DNA of 64,000 bases, taken from Salvator merianae. Its lineage: Eukaryota > Chordata > Lepidosauria > Squamata > Teiidae. Shown piece by piece: positions 11,403 through 22,675 of this stretch. A program made the translations under genes and the position numbers. The DNA lies in the NCBI GenBank assembly GCA_003586115.2, contig QVOM02000126.1:55825164-55889163 (forward strand). Reading direction: 5' to 3'. The stretch's first letter is position 1. Each line of letters opens with the position of its first letter. Under the pieces are notes generated by a model, which saw only the letters and a program-made list of their open reading frames with translations, was not told where the DNA came from and did no database searches.

Positions 11403-11821
11403 GAACCAGCAAGCATTCTCTGTTGCAACCCTGTAACCTATCTTTTCAAAAATTATCAGTACAAATGCATAATAAACTTTGCCTGTAAAAGTGTTGAAAA
11501 AATATTTCTATCATCCCAGTTATTATTAGTATCAGTATCAGTATTAAAAAGAGCACTTTCTGCTTCTTTAAACTGAAACACTTTAAAACACACAGTCCAT
11601 TCTGAGTACATGTCCCTACTCTTGGGTCCTCCCTATGCCCTTGACCAACCAGCCCTTGACAAGAAGGTGTGGAGAGTGATGCTGCAAAGGCAAGAAAAAG
11701 GATTTTGAGCAGCCTGTTTGGAAAGTGCAGTGATGGTCTTCCATCTCCCTGCAGAACAAATTCATCACCATGTTTTTTGTTCCTGGTCCCCTGCACTTGC
11801 AAAGCTCAGGAATGAAGTCCT
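11403..11821. other. Non-coding gap
   Basis: Contains a short tandem stretch of TATCAG/TATTAG units around 11521-11550, but otherwise nothing recognised. Confidence 0.5.
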
Positions 11822-11919
11822 GGGCTGCATCCAGACACTGCTTACTTATTCCACTAGATCTGGATATTTTGGAATATCCAAATACAGTGGAATAAGTAAG
11901 TGACATCTGGATGCAGCCC
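11822..11919. mobile_element. Palindromic MITE, GGCTGCATCCAGAC ends
   Basis: The 98-bp element is close to a perfect palindrome. The left arm (GGGCTGCATCCAGAC, then CTTACTTATTCCACT) is mirrored by the right arm (AGTGGAATAAGTAAGTGAC, then TCTGGATGCAGCCC). If the element is taken from GGCTGC to GCAGCC, it is flanked by CTG on both sides, a possible 3-bp target duplication. The same palindrome occurs at 34891, 35161 and 41716. It has no coding capacity. Confidence 0.8.
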
Positions 11920-12351
11920 TGCAGTTATACAGTCTGCCTCTCTATGCTGCCCGTCCCCTCCTGCACAACTCTTTATCCTTGTCCAGCTTGTTCACATAGT
12001 CTCTTAGAAGATCTAAATCCAATTTGTTGGCTTAACTGATTGTCTGTATTGCCTCCAGAAAATTTTGGTCAGCTGTGGAGTGCCTCATAAGGTGATCCTT
12101 GATATTCTAAAGACACAGTCTTCCATTTCCTATTTCTCGTTGCATCCAAATAGATGTGTTGTTGCAAGGGGGGGAAAGTACAAGAACAGAATTGCTGTGG
12201 AAGTTCAAGAACAGGATTGCCTCAGGGTTCCATTCTGGCAGTGGTCTCCCCTTGCTTTTTCATTATGGGAAAGGAGAGAAACAACAAAAAGATATGGGCA
12301 CAATGGAAACCACAGACCATTAAGAAGAAAGCAATGGCATAAGCATATCAA
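11920..12351. other. Non-coding gap
   Basis: No gene or repeat family recognised. A 124-residue frame at 12065-12439 has no domain and runs into the next repeat. Confidence 0.5.
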
Positions 12352-13042
12352 CAGAGATGTGCATGAACCAAATCTGGTGTGTTCAGTTCACACTGAACTG
12401 AACTTGCTATTGTTACAACTGGCTGAAGGATCTCAATGAACTGGACAGCTAACTCATTGAGCAGGCCAGTCAGTTCAAGTGTGGCTGGTCAACCTCCCTT
12501 TCACCTCTCATGCCACTGCCTCCTTCCTTTGACCTCTTTCTACCTGTTCTCCCATTCTACTACCTGCCCGCTTCAGCCCTGCCTACTCCATCTTACACTG
12601 TTGCTGCCTACCATGTTATTCTGAAGGCTGCTCCCAAGCTCTTGTAATCTGGAACCACAGATCCCAGCATGCCATGTTTCTCACATGCACAGTACAGCTT
12701 CATCTTCTGGGAAGGTCTCAAACACAATTGGTCAAGTGTTAGTCAAGCAAAGCTGAAAACCTTCCAAAGCAGAATGCGGTAAGCTAGGACCCATAGTCCA
12801 AAACCCAAGCACGCACAGACATGCACTTCTGAACAACGCAGCAGATAGCAGTGGCACGGACCAGCAGGTAGGCACAGATCAAAGGGTGTAGGTGGCAGCA
12901 GGTGGCAGCTGGGAGGGAAAGGGAGGACATTTGTTAAGTCAAGGTGAGGTTCAGCTCATTCAAAATGTAATCCTAGTTCAGCCCACTAGCAAGTCTAGCA
13001 CATCTGGAGGGCTTCATGACAAACCAGCTTGGAACATCTCTG
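12352..13042. mobile_element. Possible hAT-like non-autonomous element
   Basis: The left end CAGAGATGTGCATGAACC and the right end, reverse complemented, CAGAGATGTTCCAAGC share a start resembling the (T/C)AGNGATGTGCA ends of 28984-29274 and 49181-49524. The 8-bp flanks (CATATCAA and CAAAACAG) do not match, so insertion is not proven. It contains no transposase frame. Treat as tentative. Confidence 0.35.
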
Positions 13043-15301
13043 CAAAACAGGGTGAAGGTCTGTCACGATCTGCACTGCTGTTTGCTCATCCATTACCTGT
13101 CCAAATTTTCTGTCAAAACCTTCTCAAGCAAGCCAGTTCACAAACAGGCAGTGGGTAAGCAAACCGTGTATGTGTGAAGAGATGAGGAAATGATGTTTAA
13201 TGTCCTCACGACCTCTTCTAAGCCTTAGCGGAACCTGCAGTGGGAGAAGGCAATCTTTTCCAGCTCATGCAAAGTCTAACAAGCCAAGTCTTGCTTGGAT
13301 CATGACAAAAGCACTTTGTGAATCACATCAGCATTGGTTTGTATTTCATATTAACGGAGATCTGGTCAGTCAAAGACCTGCTCTGTTTGGGAATTTCTTG
13401 TGAAATGCATATTGCTACTAAGCATCAACTTGTCTTTTGTGAGGACAGGCTGATATTTTTTACAGAAGCAGAAGCAAGTCTTTGTTCTATATTAACTCAC
13501 AGTTTTAAGATTTTGCAACTTCAGCCTTCACTAGACCACAAAGTTCCAAAAAGAACATCATTGTTACAGAGTCACAAAACATCCTTAAACTTGACTCCTG
13601 CACTTCAGGATGGGAGGTAAGACATTTGAGGATTAAAATCAGAACGAGTTGTTACCTTACATTTTGTTTTCTGAACATTCATTGGCTAGTCAACACTGAG
13701 GATTGTTACTAGCAACAGCATTTTTTAAATACTTCCAATTAGTTCTTTATTTGATATTTTATGTTTCCCCTCGTAAAATCTTTTAAGGCGAAGCAGATTA
13801 ATTGTGCCTGTGATGCTTGTTTATAAGTACTGCTGGCTTACCATCAAGTTTGTTTTACAAATGTGATGTCTGAAAGATATCCTCATAAAACTGAAGGGTG
13901 AATCTTCAAACAAGCAGCTCTTTATCAGAAAGGAAATCCAGATTAAAGCTACAGGAGGAAAGTTGGTTCAAATCTTATAAAAGATTTCTTTAAAAAAAAA
14001 AAAAAAGCAAAGAAAACAATCCAGAGATACACACAGAAACAAGCCACTTTTGCTTATACGGTAATGTTATTTTAAAGAAAACAAACATACCCACACAGTT
14101 TTGTTAAAACAAGATGCCCCTAAAGACCCAATAAATCCAGTGTTGAGAGTGCAAGAATAATATTAATGAATGTAGAAATTCTCTTTAGTGCAGTCTGGGA
14201 GTGCTACGTTGCAGGATGATTTCCTTATTAGCTGGAAAGGATGGAAGGGGGTTTAGACCAAAGCAACTTCTGACTATAAAACCAGATCAAAAAGGCTTTA
14301 TTTTGAAAGAGCACCTTTAAAAGGATGTTTGAAAGATACATTGTTCAGCTGTTAAATGTCTTGTAAGTTTTCCAAGTTCTTTAGTGAACCTTCTTCTTAA
14401 AACTTCTATTATTTTCAACAAAGATTAATGATGGGGTTATTAAAAAATCAAAAAGTTGGATAGATTTGCTGTGATTATGAACAAGGGTCATCACACTACA
14501 TTACTTTGGAATGTTTTTATAAGTTCTGTGGGTATAACTATTTTTGGGTTCAAGTAGACCTTATTTCTACTCTGTTTTTCATCTTGAAACTGTATCTGCT
14601 CTCTCGCCCCCACCTTTCCACACAGGAAAGCAAAACAGAATTCTATTGGCAAAATAGCCACGGATGTTAAATTTTGTTGGACCCACCTTAGGAGGCTTGG
14701 GAGAAGGCGTCACCAAGCAAATCTAAAGAGGGTTGTACTCATCATCATTTGGAGCAGAAGGTGGAGCCATCCACTGATCTGTATTACAAGAGATGCTGAC
14801 AATAAATATGTACAAGCCCAAAGCGCTGTAACATATCTCATTACTGTGATGAATAGGCCTTTATTGTGTCAGCCAAGTTTGCACAATTCTTTCTCTTTTA
14901 TGTAAGTAGAGAGAAACAGCTGAAACTGTGTTCTTCATCCCAAATCTGTCTAAATCCTCTGCTTTCTCAGGACTTCTTCAGTTGAGGAGAAACTATGAGA
15001 GTCTATTCCAAAGTTCTCTTCTCTGCCACAGGAGTGCTTTCATCACAAGACACAACCATAGGAAACTCAAGGGTACAATGAGGCCACTTCTCCAGTAGAG
15101 CATCTCCTGCCACCACGCTTCCACCTGCGGCAGCAGAAAGCGCACTGTGGCAATCATGCTGCCCCATGAGAAGGAATGAGTGCCATCCAAAGACCCATTT
15201 TGCAAAAGTGAAATGTTGCTGACCTCATGAAGAAACCATGGAGGCTGAAGCACCACTCTAAAGAACACTTCCTCGCTCCAAAGTGAAGATGGGGAGACAA
15301 T
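13043..15301. other. Non-coding stretch, no gene recognised
   Basis: AT-rich DNA with an A run near 13991-14005. No exon, RNA gene or repeat family recognised. The apparent 174-residue minus-strand frame ending near 14993 lies partly in the next transposon and has no known domain. Confidence 0.5.
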
Positions 15302-15747
15302 GGGCCTTTTTTCACTTTCCACCTTGGAATGGTTGAATCTCGCAGCCATCTGTGTGTGGCAGCCATCCGTATTGCGAGGGCTGGAACATCCCAGAAACAG
15401 GCTTCTAGCATTCACAGTGTGAATGCTGGCCACCCTGCCATAATTGCACTCATGGAAACGTCCAGCTGTTGTCATGGTGACTGGGGATGCAGCGCGTGAC
15501 TGCACAGACAGAGTCACACCGCCCCATGGCCTGCAGCATTTGCACCCAGAAGGAGGTGTGAATGTTGCATACCAGGAGCAGTCCAGCTGCTTTCAGTACA
15601 ACTGTGGACAAAAATTTTGTTATCCATAGCTAGTAATGACCGGGAGTGTCTACAGATGCTCTCGATTGTTTGGGCTTCTGTGAAATGTGGACACACTGTG
15701 CTAGTGAGCGTCTCCACGCTTATTAGCACTAAAGTGCAAACAGGCCC
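15302..15747. mobile_element. Non-autonomous DNA transposon, GGGCCTNTTTGCACTT-end family
   Basis: Left end GGGCCTTTTTTCACTTTCC; right end, reverse complemented, GGGCCTGTTTGCACTTTAG. At 446 bp it is close in length to the copy at 8619-9018 (400 bp) and shares the start 'cactttccacc.tggaat' and the closing 'gctgctca/gcttattagca' region. The overlapping frames on both strands are repeat by-products. Flanking triplets AAT/ATT do not give a clean duplication. Confidence 0.65.
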
Positions 15748-17890
15748 ATTCTGTCAGGTGGCGATTGCAGCACATCCACAATGCAACCCAGAGGCAGCTT
15801 CCTCCAGTTTCAAGTGCAGTCACAGACTTAGTCCCAGCCAGCACCAGAAGCAGACAAAGGCTACATTCCCACAGGAGCAGTTTGAAGCCAGAATCCAAGG
15901 GAGTAGGTGAGAGACTCATGCAAGCCAGTGCAGGGGCAAGAATCGTGGGAAAGCCCATGTCACTGGTCTTCCCACTAAGGAATTCCCTGAGAGGCACAAA
16001 TGTTTTCACATGAGCTGCTTCTTATAGCACCAGAGGTAGTCCCAGAATTTGACCATTTGTGGTACTCTAGAAAAACTGTTTATGCAGAAACAAGCCCAGT
16101 AGGTTCCCGCATGGACAAAAAGTGCTCTAGCCACTACAAACCTCTTCAAGAGTTCTCTGAAGAGGTTTCCCAGCAAAGTGCCTTGGGGAGGGGGGCTGCA
16201 GTATGACTCGTACAATGGTTTGGGGTGGGTCTGTGTGGTCACCCAGGCCCCAAGGCTTTCAGCCTTAGGGATATGTAGGTCCTGGGGTTATCCAGGAGAC
16301 ACATGATGTGTGGATGGTGCCAATGTTGAGCAATGTTCAGATCCTCCAAAGCACCAAGCCTAACGATGCTCCCCAACTTCAACAATGCTCCTTTTTTCCA
16401 ATCTGCAAGGCCAAGGATAGCCATGAGCAAAATAATCTCACTGCCGTAAGAGAGCCTTGGGAAAGGCAAAGGCTATGGGAGTCAACCCTACGAAAAATCC
16501 AGAGTGGAGAGCCTAAGGTGGTTAGATAAATTATGCGTCACCTTTCCACCCTCCCAGGGTCAAACGTCATGCTGAGAGGAAGAACTATGAGGCCCAAGCA
16601 ACTCAGAGTTTCCATACATTCACGCTCAGAATATTTGCATTGTTTGCTGAGATAGAAGAATGCCAAAAATCCATGTCCATAGTACGTGTTTGTGTTTCAA
16701 TTTCCATACACACAGAAATATGCATTTTACATATTGGATGAATTTTATATAACAGAATATACATTTTGAAGAATGTGGACCTATTTGAAAGGCACATAAT
16801 GATCACAGAAGGGCCTAGCAAGTAGTACCTGTAACCTTGTAGTGGAAGGTATTAGGCTGTTTCATTTGCCCATGAGCAGAGAGGATTGTCTGTCTTTCTG
16901 ACTGTTGTTTCCTCTACATCTCCCATGACAAAAGTAGTTCCACAATGTGGAATAGGTACAAGACATCTGATTAATCCACACCACAGCTAGGACTCCAAAC
17001 ATGTGAAACACCCTGTAACTCTGACTCTCAAACATTCTGCTAATTTAACTAGTGAGGAAACATAAGAACCTGTATCTCTATGATAATTTGTTGGTGGTGA
17101 TAAAATTATACATGGCATTCAAAGAAATCAAATTCTCTAGACATATTTGTCAATGTGCCCCAATCTTATATATTAAATCAGGATATATTAAAGCACTAGA
17201 AAACAAATTTATGAAGATGCTTAGATTTTGCCCCATTCTGACACAATAACCCTGTTCAAACACATAAAATACTAGGACAACATCCAGTTACTCCTACAAA
17301 ATATATATTTGCAGATGAAATGAGTAGAAAAATGAGTGCTGGAACGTCTGTTGAGCTTAAAACATATGTGTCTTAAAACATATGTGTAGAGCTTCAAACA
17401 CTGTTCATCAGAATTCATGTCTGAACACATCTGCCAACTTGCTGTGTGGTCTTCGAAAAATGCCCTGAAATCTATTCACTTTTGCTTGTGCTCATTTTCA
17501 GCATTATAGAATTCATAATACATAAATATTGCTTAGAGATCTTGAGTTAGACTCTCTCAACACGTTCATCTATTTTCACTTGAGAATGGATGAGCTGAGA
17601 GCTACTCAGGGTTTCCAGCTGGGACTGTTTCTTGGCCCTGCCTGAGCTCCTTCCCTGGCGTTTGTCTTTGCCTTCCAGCAGGTAAAGCCCTCTGCATGAA
17701 AGCCCTGCTTCAGTTAAAGGTATTGGTAAGTTGAGATCTGCTCAGTAGTTATAGCTGGGAATATTCTGTTAGCCCTGGCTGAACTCCTTCCCGATTTCAG
17801 TTACCTCCCATTTGCAGATAAAGGCCTTTCCTTAAAAGTGCTGCCTGGGCTAAAGGAATTGGTGGTTCACTGGTTCCTGCTGGAGACTAT
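15748..17890. other. Non-coding stretch, no gene recognised
   Basis: No gene recognised. A small tandem duplication of TTAAAACATATGTGT lies at about 17358-17388. Frames up to 102 residues overlap in several phases and lack domains. Confidence 0.5.
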
Positions 17891-18391
17891 GGGCCTTTCC
17901 ATGCTTACTGGTATCCTGGGACAGTGCGAGGCCTAGACCACTTCTCGACTTCTTTCTTCCACACTCTGGTGAAGAAGAGAGACCATGACCCCTGCTAGAC
18001 TGCTCCATTTGCATTGGCCAGATCATAGCATGAACCAGGTGGTCCAAAATGGCTGCCTAGACCAGAACAGTAGTAAACCTTTTTTAAAAAGTCTACTGTA
18101 ATCCTACTCGAGTAAACTGGCTCAAGGAGACATGTGGAAGGGTGCATAACTCCCTGCTCTGGTTAAGCAGGAGGACACATTGCAGCAGCACACCAGATTG
18201 TGCTGCCAAAATGGATTCCCTGGGGGTTCCAAGGCCAGGAACTTTGGAGCAGTGCAGAGACTGGCCAGGAATAGCTGTCCCGAGTGCAGACAATCTTGTT
18301 CTAGGACAGTTGGACCACTCCAGCAAGGAACTGTTCCAGAATTAACAGTTCCACCTGGAGTGGTCCTGGTCTGCTAAATGCAGAAACACCC
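17891..18391. mobile_element. Non-autonomous DNA transposon, GGNCCTTTCTGCA-end family
   Basis: Left end GGGCCTTTCCATGCTTAC; right end, reverse complemented, GGGTGTTTCTGCATTTAGC. The interior aligns in order with 30507-31013: the 'cctagaccacttct' start, 'ctgctagactgctc', 'gtctac..taatc', 'gagtaaactggc', 'ccagcaagg' and the closing 'ggtcc' parts. At 501 bp it gives the approximate unexpanded length of the family and so shows that 7457-8225 is enlarged. No enzyme is encoded. Confidence 0.6.
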
Positions 18392-18559
18392 TTTGGCTAC
18401 ATCTCCACAGTGCCAGACTGGGCATCCCTGAAGATTTATCCTGGCTTCAGGCAACCTTGTGAAGGGATTCCACAGCTCCACTGCTGTCCCTCAGGCTACC
18501 GTTTTGGAGTCTTTGCCAGCATGGAAGTACAGCCCATTTAATTGCAGCATGGGCCCAGT

Positions 18560-18665
18560 TTAGTGCTATAGTCTGCTCCTGATCGCCAGGGCCTCTGTGA
18601 AATGCAGAAGCACTTGACTAGTGAGTGTCCCTGATGCTCACTAGTCCCAAGTGCCGAACAGGCCC
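18560..18665. mobile_element. Right end of a GGGCCTNTTTGCACTT-end transposon
   Basis: About 105 bp matching the last part of 8619-9018, including 'gctcctgat', 'ctctgtgaaatgcagaagca', 'cttgactagtgag', the ACTAGTGAG/CTCACTAGT small palindrome and the closing GAACAGGCCC. No left end was found, so this is a truncated copy. Confidence 0.55.
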
Positions 18666-19138
18666 TGCATTTTTTAAACCTTGCTTTAAGTGGTAGCTCC
18701 TACACTCCACAGATTAACACAATTTTTCCAAAATTCTCACTTGCTGAGGAAGTGGTGAATGAGACTACCTTTGTCTGGCAGGGATGTAGGAGAAATTTGT
18801 TTAATCCTATTACAGATAGAAAGTTACAACTCCACGGTTTCTTGTTTACTTTTATTTGCCTCAGTAATGGCCACCCCGCATAACATCCCCATTCCTTTTT
18901 CTAACCGTCCCCTCTAAAGCCCTGTAAAGCTCCTGAAATTTCCCAGTATTAAAGCCAACTTCTACCCCTCCATTTTCATTGCCATGGACATGGACCTTAT
19001 CCCTTAGAAACAGCCCCTGACTCTGCTGCCCACCTGCTTCCACTGCACTTGAACATATAAATCCCAGGAAAAGCTTTCTGTCTGTTCTAAAGGCACATGG
19101 TGCCTCTGCAAGTGCCAAACTGCTCGAGGATTGGCTCA
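18666..19138. other. Non-coding gap
   Basis: No gene or repeat family recognised. It abuts the truncated 5' end of the CR1 copy. Confidence 0.5.
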
Positions 19139-19562
19139 GCAGTTCCAGTTCTGGGCACCCCAGTTTAAAAAAGACATTGACAAACTGGAACAAGTTCAGA
19201 GAAGGGCGACCAAAATGGTGAGTGGTCTGCAAACCATGTCCTACGAGGAACGGTTAAAGGGCCTAGGAATGTTTAGCCTGCAGAAGAGAAGACTGAGAGG
19301 AGATATGATAGCTGTTTTCAAGTATCTGAAGGGCTGTCACAGTGCAGAAGGATTGGCCCTATTCTCGGTTGCACAAGAAGGAAGGACTAGAAACAATGGG
19401 ATGAAAATTCAAGGGAGTAGATACAGACTAGATATTAGGAAAAACTTTCTGACCGTAAGGGCAATCAGTCATTGGAGCAGGTTACCACAGGAGGTGGTGG
19501 GCTCTCCTTCGCTGGAGGTCTTCAAGGAGAGGCTGGACAGATATCTGTCTGGGATGCTTTAG
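19139..19562 (+). pseudogene. CR1 ORF2 C-terminal remnant
   Basis: An open frame of about 140 residues covers only the C-terminal tail of a CR1 reverse transcriptase, downstream of the catalytic domain. The visible conserved segments are FWAPQFKKDIDKLEQVQRR-like, RRLRGDMIAVFKYLKG and the SHWSRLPQEVVGSPSLEVF-like end. There are no endonuclease or catalytic motifs, so it cannot act. No in-frame stop has appeared in this part, consistent with a fairly recent insertion. The start codon at 19131 lies in flanking DNA and is not meaningful. Confidence 0.85.
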
Positions 19563-19635
19563 TGAATCCTGCATTGAGCAGGGGGTTGGACTCGATGACC
19601 CTGGAGGTCCCTTCCAACTCTATGATTCTATGATT
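19139..19635 (+). mobile_element. CR1 LINE, heavily 5'-truncated, 3' end intact
   Basis: Nearly the same sequence as 59106-59600: I count 19 differences over roughly 490 bp, about 96 percent identity. It runs from the last part of the reverse transcriptase frame through the stop and the short 3' UTR to the octamer (ATTCTATG)n end typical of CR1. CR1 elements copy themselves by target-primed reverse transcription and are usually 5'-truncated like this. The sharp left boundary at about 19139 is where similarity to the other copy begins. Confidence 0.9.
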
Positions 19636-20339
19636 AACAGTTCCAAAGCTGCAGCTGCTGAGTCAGTCACCAGCATCCCTCAGCTACGCCTAATGGCAGG
19701 ATGGCCTGGTCTGTTGACACACCAAACACACACACAAGGGATCAACCTTTCTTTTCATCGAAAAAAGAGGCAAGAGCGAGCAAATATCCCATGAGTCAAG
19801 GCAGTAATATGTGAGCTCAGATGTAACTGCATTATTTAACATAGCTTTGAGAAGAGAGGCGTACAATTGCATTTTAAGAGGTTTTAATGTACTGCTGTCA
19901 ACAACAGGGCAAAGAGGGAATGGGAAGAGGTGACCAGATGATGAAAGGGCTCTGGAAGACCTAGGAGAGCTCAAAAAATCTGTGCTTTCTGATCTAGTTA
20001 CACCTTCAGGATGGTCTAGAAGAATTTGTCCCAGATGACAACAACAAAGCTATTAAACCTATCTTAGCTCTGGGCAGCATGTGGATCGCAAAGACAAGAA
20101 ATTTAATAAATGAAAACTTAACTTTAAAATCCAATAGGGCGGCAGTGACAGTGTTAGTTCTGTGTTCCCTCCCCCTTCCTGGTGACCTGGGTCACGGCAT
20201 TCTCATCCGTTCTGTTCTGATAACTATAAGCACTCTCCCACTAGGCTGTTAACTTGCAATTGGTAGAAGCTTACTACAAATTTGAATAACCATCCAGGAG
20301 CCTGGCATCCTATTATCCACATCCAAGCGCCTCGAAAAT
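19636..20339. other. Non-coding gap
   Basis: No gene or repeat family recognised. It separates the CR1 copy from the CpG-containing block at 20340-20960. Confidence 0.5.
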
Positions 20340-20960
20340 TATAGTTTTGTACAATTATGTAGGAATAATATCCCTTCGGCAGGTCCTTCAGATACCTGAC
20401 CGTGTCAAGTTGTACATTCTACATTTTCAGATAATTGCGGAGTAAATACTTGGTAAATGAAGTATTTTACATCTGTCTTGGACCAAAGCGATCCTCCTGT
20501 CAGTAATACCACTAAACACTTGTGAAAGTATGCTGGCCATTACAGAGTTATGCACTCTTGGCGTGTGTCGTCTTTGAACTCACGTTAGGGTGCCGCCAGT
20601 AAAAAATATGTTCTTTTTATCAACTGGATGTCTCTCAGTTATACAATTGCAGCCTGCCTGACAGAAATGTGATGGAAACAGCTATCAAATACCTCCATCT
20701 TTTTATTTATTTTGCACAACATAGGAGGAGATTAAAAGCCGCTTGTCTCTCCAATGAGTTTCTTACACTGGGACGAGTCTCCTGCGTGGGTTGTGCTGAA
20801 ATAAGCACTGGAGCATTCAAGATAAATGAGCACGATATTGCAGAAGAGTTATTAGGTTTGTGGAACAGAAATCAAAGTTTCTTAAGGAATAAAAATACAG
20901 CGCACATCACACAGGTAACTGCTAAGACAGCAAAAAACAAAAACACAAAACAATCTCAAA
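20340..20960. other. Candidate conserved non-coding block
   Basis: This block has no similarity to any repeat seen elsewhere in the window. It keeps scattered CpG in an otherwise AT-rich, CpG-poor neighbourhood and lacks simple repeats. A 108-residue plus-strand frame (20669-20995) crosses it but shows no recognised domain and ends in low-complexity Lys/Thr/Asn residues. CAG|GTAACT near 20910 resembles a splice donor. I infer possible regulatory constraint; nothing in the sequence alone proves it. Confidence 0.3.
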
Positions 20961-21601
20961 CAAAAAGAGGGCCCACGTACCGAGCAAATATTTAACAGCC
21001 ACTTTGAAAATCAGCATATATGAGGAAAATTGCACATGGTAGAAAGTCTTTCAAAATTACTTTTGAAAGCCTGAGGGCAGGGAAAATGCATGTCCTTGAC
21101 TGCAAGCTGTTAAAACACAAGTGACTGGGATGGGTGCTCAGTGAATTTGTGTGTGTGTGTGCGTGTGTGTTTGTAAAAAAAGAGAAAAAAGTTTCATTTT
21201 ACTCTGCTCCAAAATTGAAGTTAAATTATAGGCAAGATTACTCATACACATTCAAGAGCAGCTGGTAGAAATCTAGGAAATTGCTTATTAATGAAACAAT
21301 AGCTTGCCTCATCATCATCACGCCTAACAAGACTGTTACCAGCTTCACCAACATATAGTACAATATGTGCTCACTTTCCCTGTACTTCATCTCAAAAATA
21401 CATGACAGGGAAATTATTTTCTTTTGATATTAGAGCGTGTTTAACGTACTGGCATACAATCTTCCTGCCTCTGAAATGTCTTCACCTGGTTTTGTCCACC
21501 ACAACAATATATTGAAATACATGTGCATATCAAAGACACCAATGAAAGCCTTTACCTGCAACAATTTCTTAGATGGTTCTAGAAAAGCAATCATTCCTAA
21601 A
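20961..21601. other. Non-coding gap with a GT repeat
   Basis: A short (GT)n run lies at 21149-21172. Otherwise no gene or repeat recognised. Confidence 0.55.
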
Positions 21602-22065
21602 CGCTGCCTCCAGATGGAGAGAAGAAGTTGCAGGGTCTTGTTTGGATCCTGCAATCACCTCTCACGGTTCCTGTCAAACGGCAGAACAAAAACGCCGGGC
21701 AAGTGTCAGCATTTCCCTGTCTGGTTACTTCCTCCCATGATGGCACCCTGCATTCATCTGGGTATTTTGATGGCAGAAAATACCCAGATGTATACGATCG
21801 CTGGCCATATCTGGTCTGGCTTTGGCCCCATGCGTATATGGTGGCCATTTTCAGGTCAAAGATCTCAGAAGAAAGCATCCAGACAAGTAAGCTCATATCA
21901 CTATTTGGGAAAGACCCATGCTGGGACTTGATTTTTCCCGAATAGCAACAATGCAGGATCCTATCTTTTTCTCCCAGGGCTATGTTGAGATCGGCACAGA
22001 TACATGTGACAATCCCAAAAAACCTCAGGATAATCCCATGTTTTAGACCCTTTCTGGATGCAGCC
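21602..22065 (+). mobile_element. Harbinger-like non-autonomous element, GGCTGCCTCCAGATGG family
   Basis: Left end CGCTGCCTCCAGATGG; right end, reverse complemented, GGCTGCATCCAGAAAGG. The interior aligns with 43521-43955 in the same orientation and with 41831, 54031 and 56581 in reverse. Shared landmarks are 'ttcctgcaatcacctct', 'catctgggtattttgatgg', 'gtggccattttc', 'catccagacaagtaag', 'cccagggctatgtt' and 'ggataatcccatgtttta'. A central hairpin (21755-21768 with 21777-21790) has a 14-bp perfect stem. There is no transposase. Frames of up to 164 residues are chance translations of repeat DNA. Confidence 0.7.
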
Positions 22066-22675
22066 TCAGTCTTCTTTCCACTACCTTAATACTCACTGGG
22101 AATTTGTCTATCAAGATTTAAATCACAAATTTCAATTATCGTAAGATCTTGTTACGTGGCTTTAGGCAAGTTTTGATATACTTGGGTTTTACCTCTTCTC
22201 TCAATACCACTCATCTGTTGAGTTAAGGGAACCCAACAAAGTTGAAGGTAATGTGGAAGTTTTGGACAATAAAGTGCCAGTAAGAATTTCTTGCCAATGC
22301 TAGAAGGTGTTCAAAGCAGGCACTGCAACAGGCAACATCCTTAATAGCATGGGAACCAAAGCCAAGGAAGTTCAACTCCCAAACCAGTTTGGGTGTGATC
22401 TGATGCAGGACCCCCTCTAGCACCAGCACAAAATACTTACAGACACTTTATTTTTCAAGCCATCCACATTAATTTGATTTTGCTGAGTACCAGAACAATG
22501 GGAGCTGAGATAATCAGAGATATTTAGGAAGTGGGCCCAACCCCTTGCACATCCATATGAAATGTCTGATGCAGTGGACATTTTATGCTGAAAGCTAAAT
22601 ATTATTTTAAATAATTTAAAATAACAAATGGAAGCAAAGTTCTATCATACAATTACAGTTTCTTTTTTATTATTT
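22066..22675. other. Non-coding gap
   Basis: No gene or repeat recognised before the L1 tail. Confidence 0.5.

Noticed and set aside
14993..15517. 174-residue minus-strand frame
   Set aside because: It overlaps the inverted-repeat transposon at 15302-15747, has competing frames on both strands and shows no domain.
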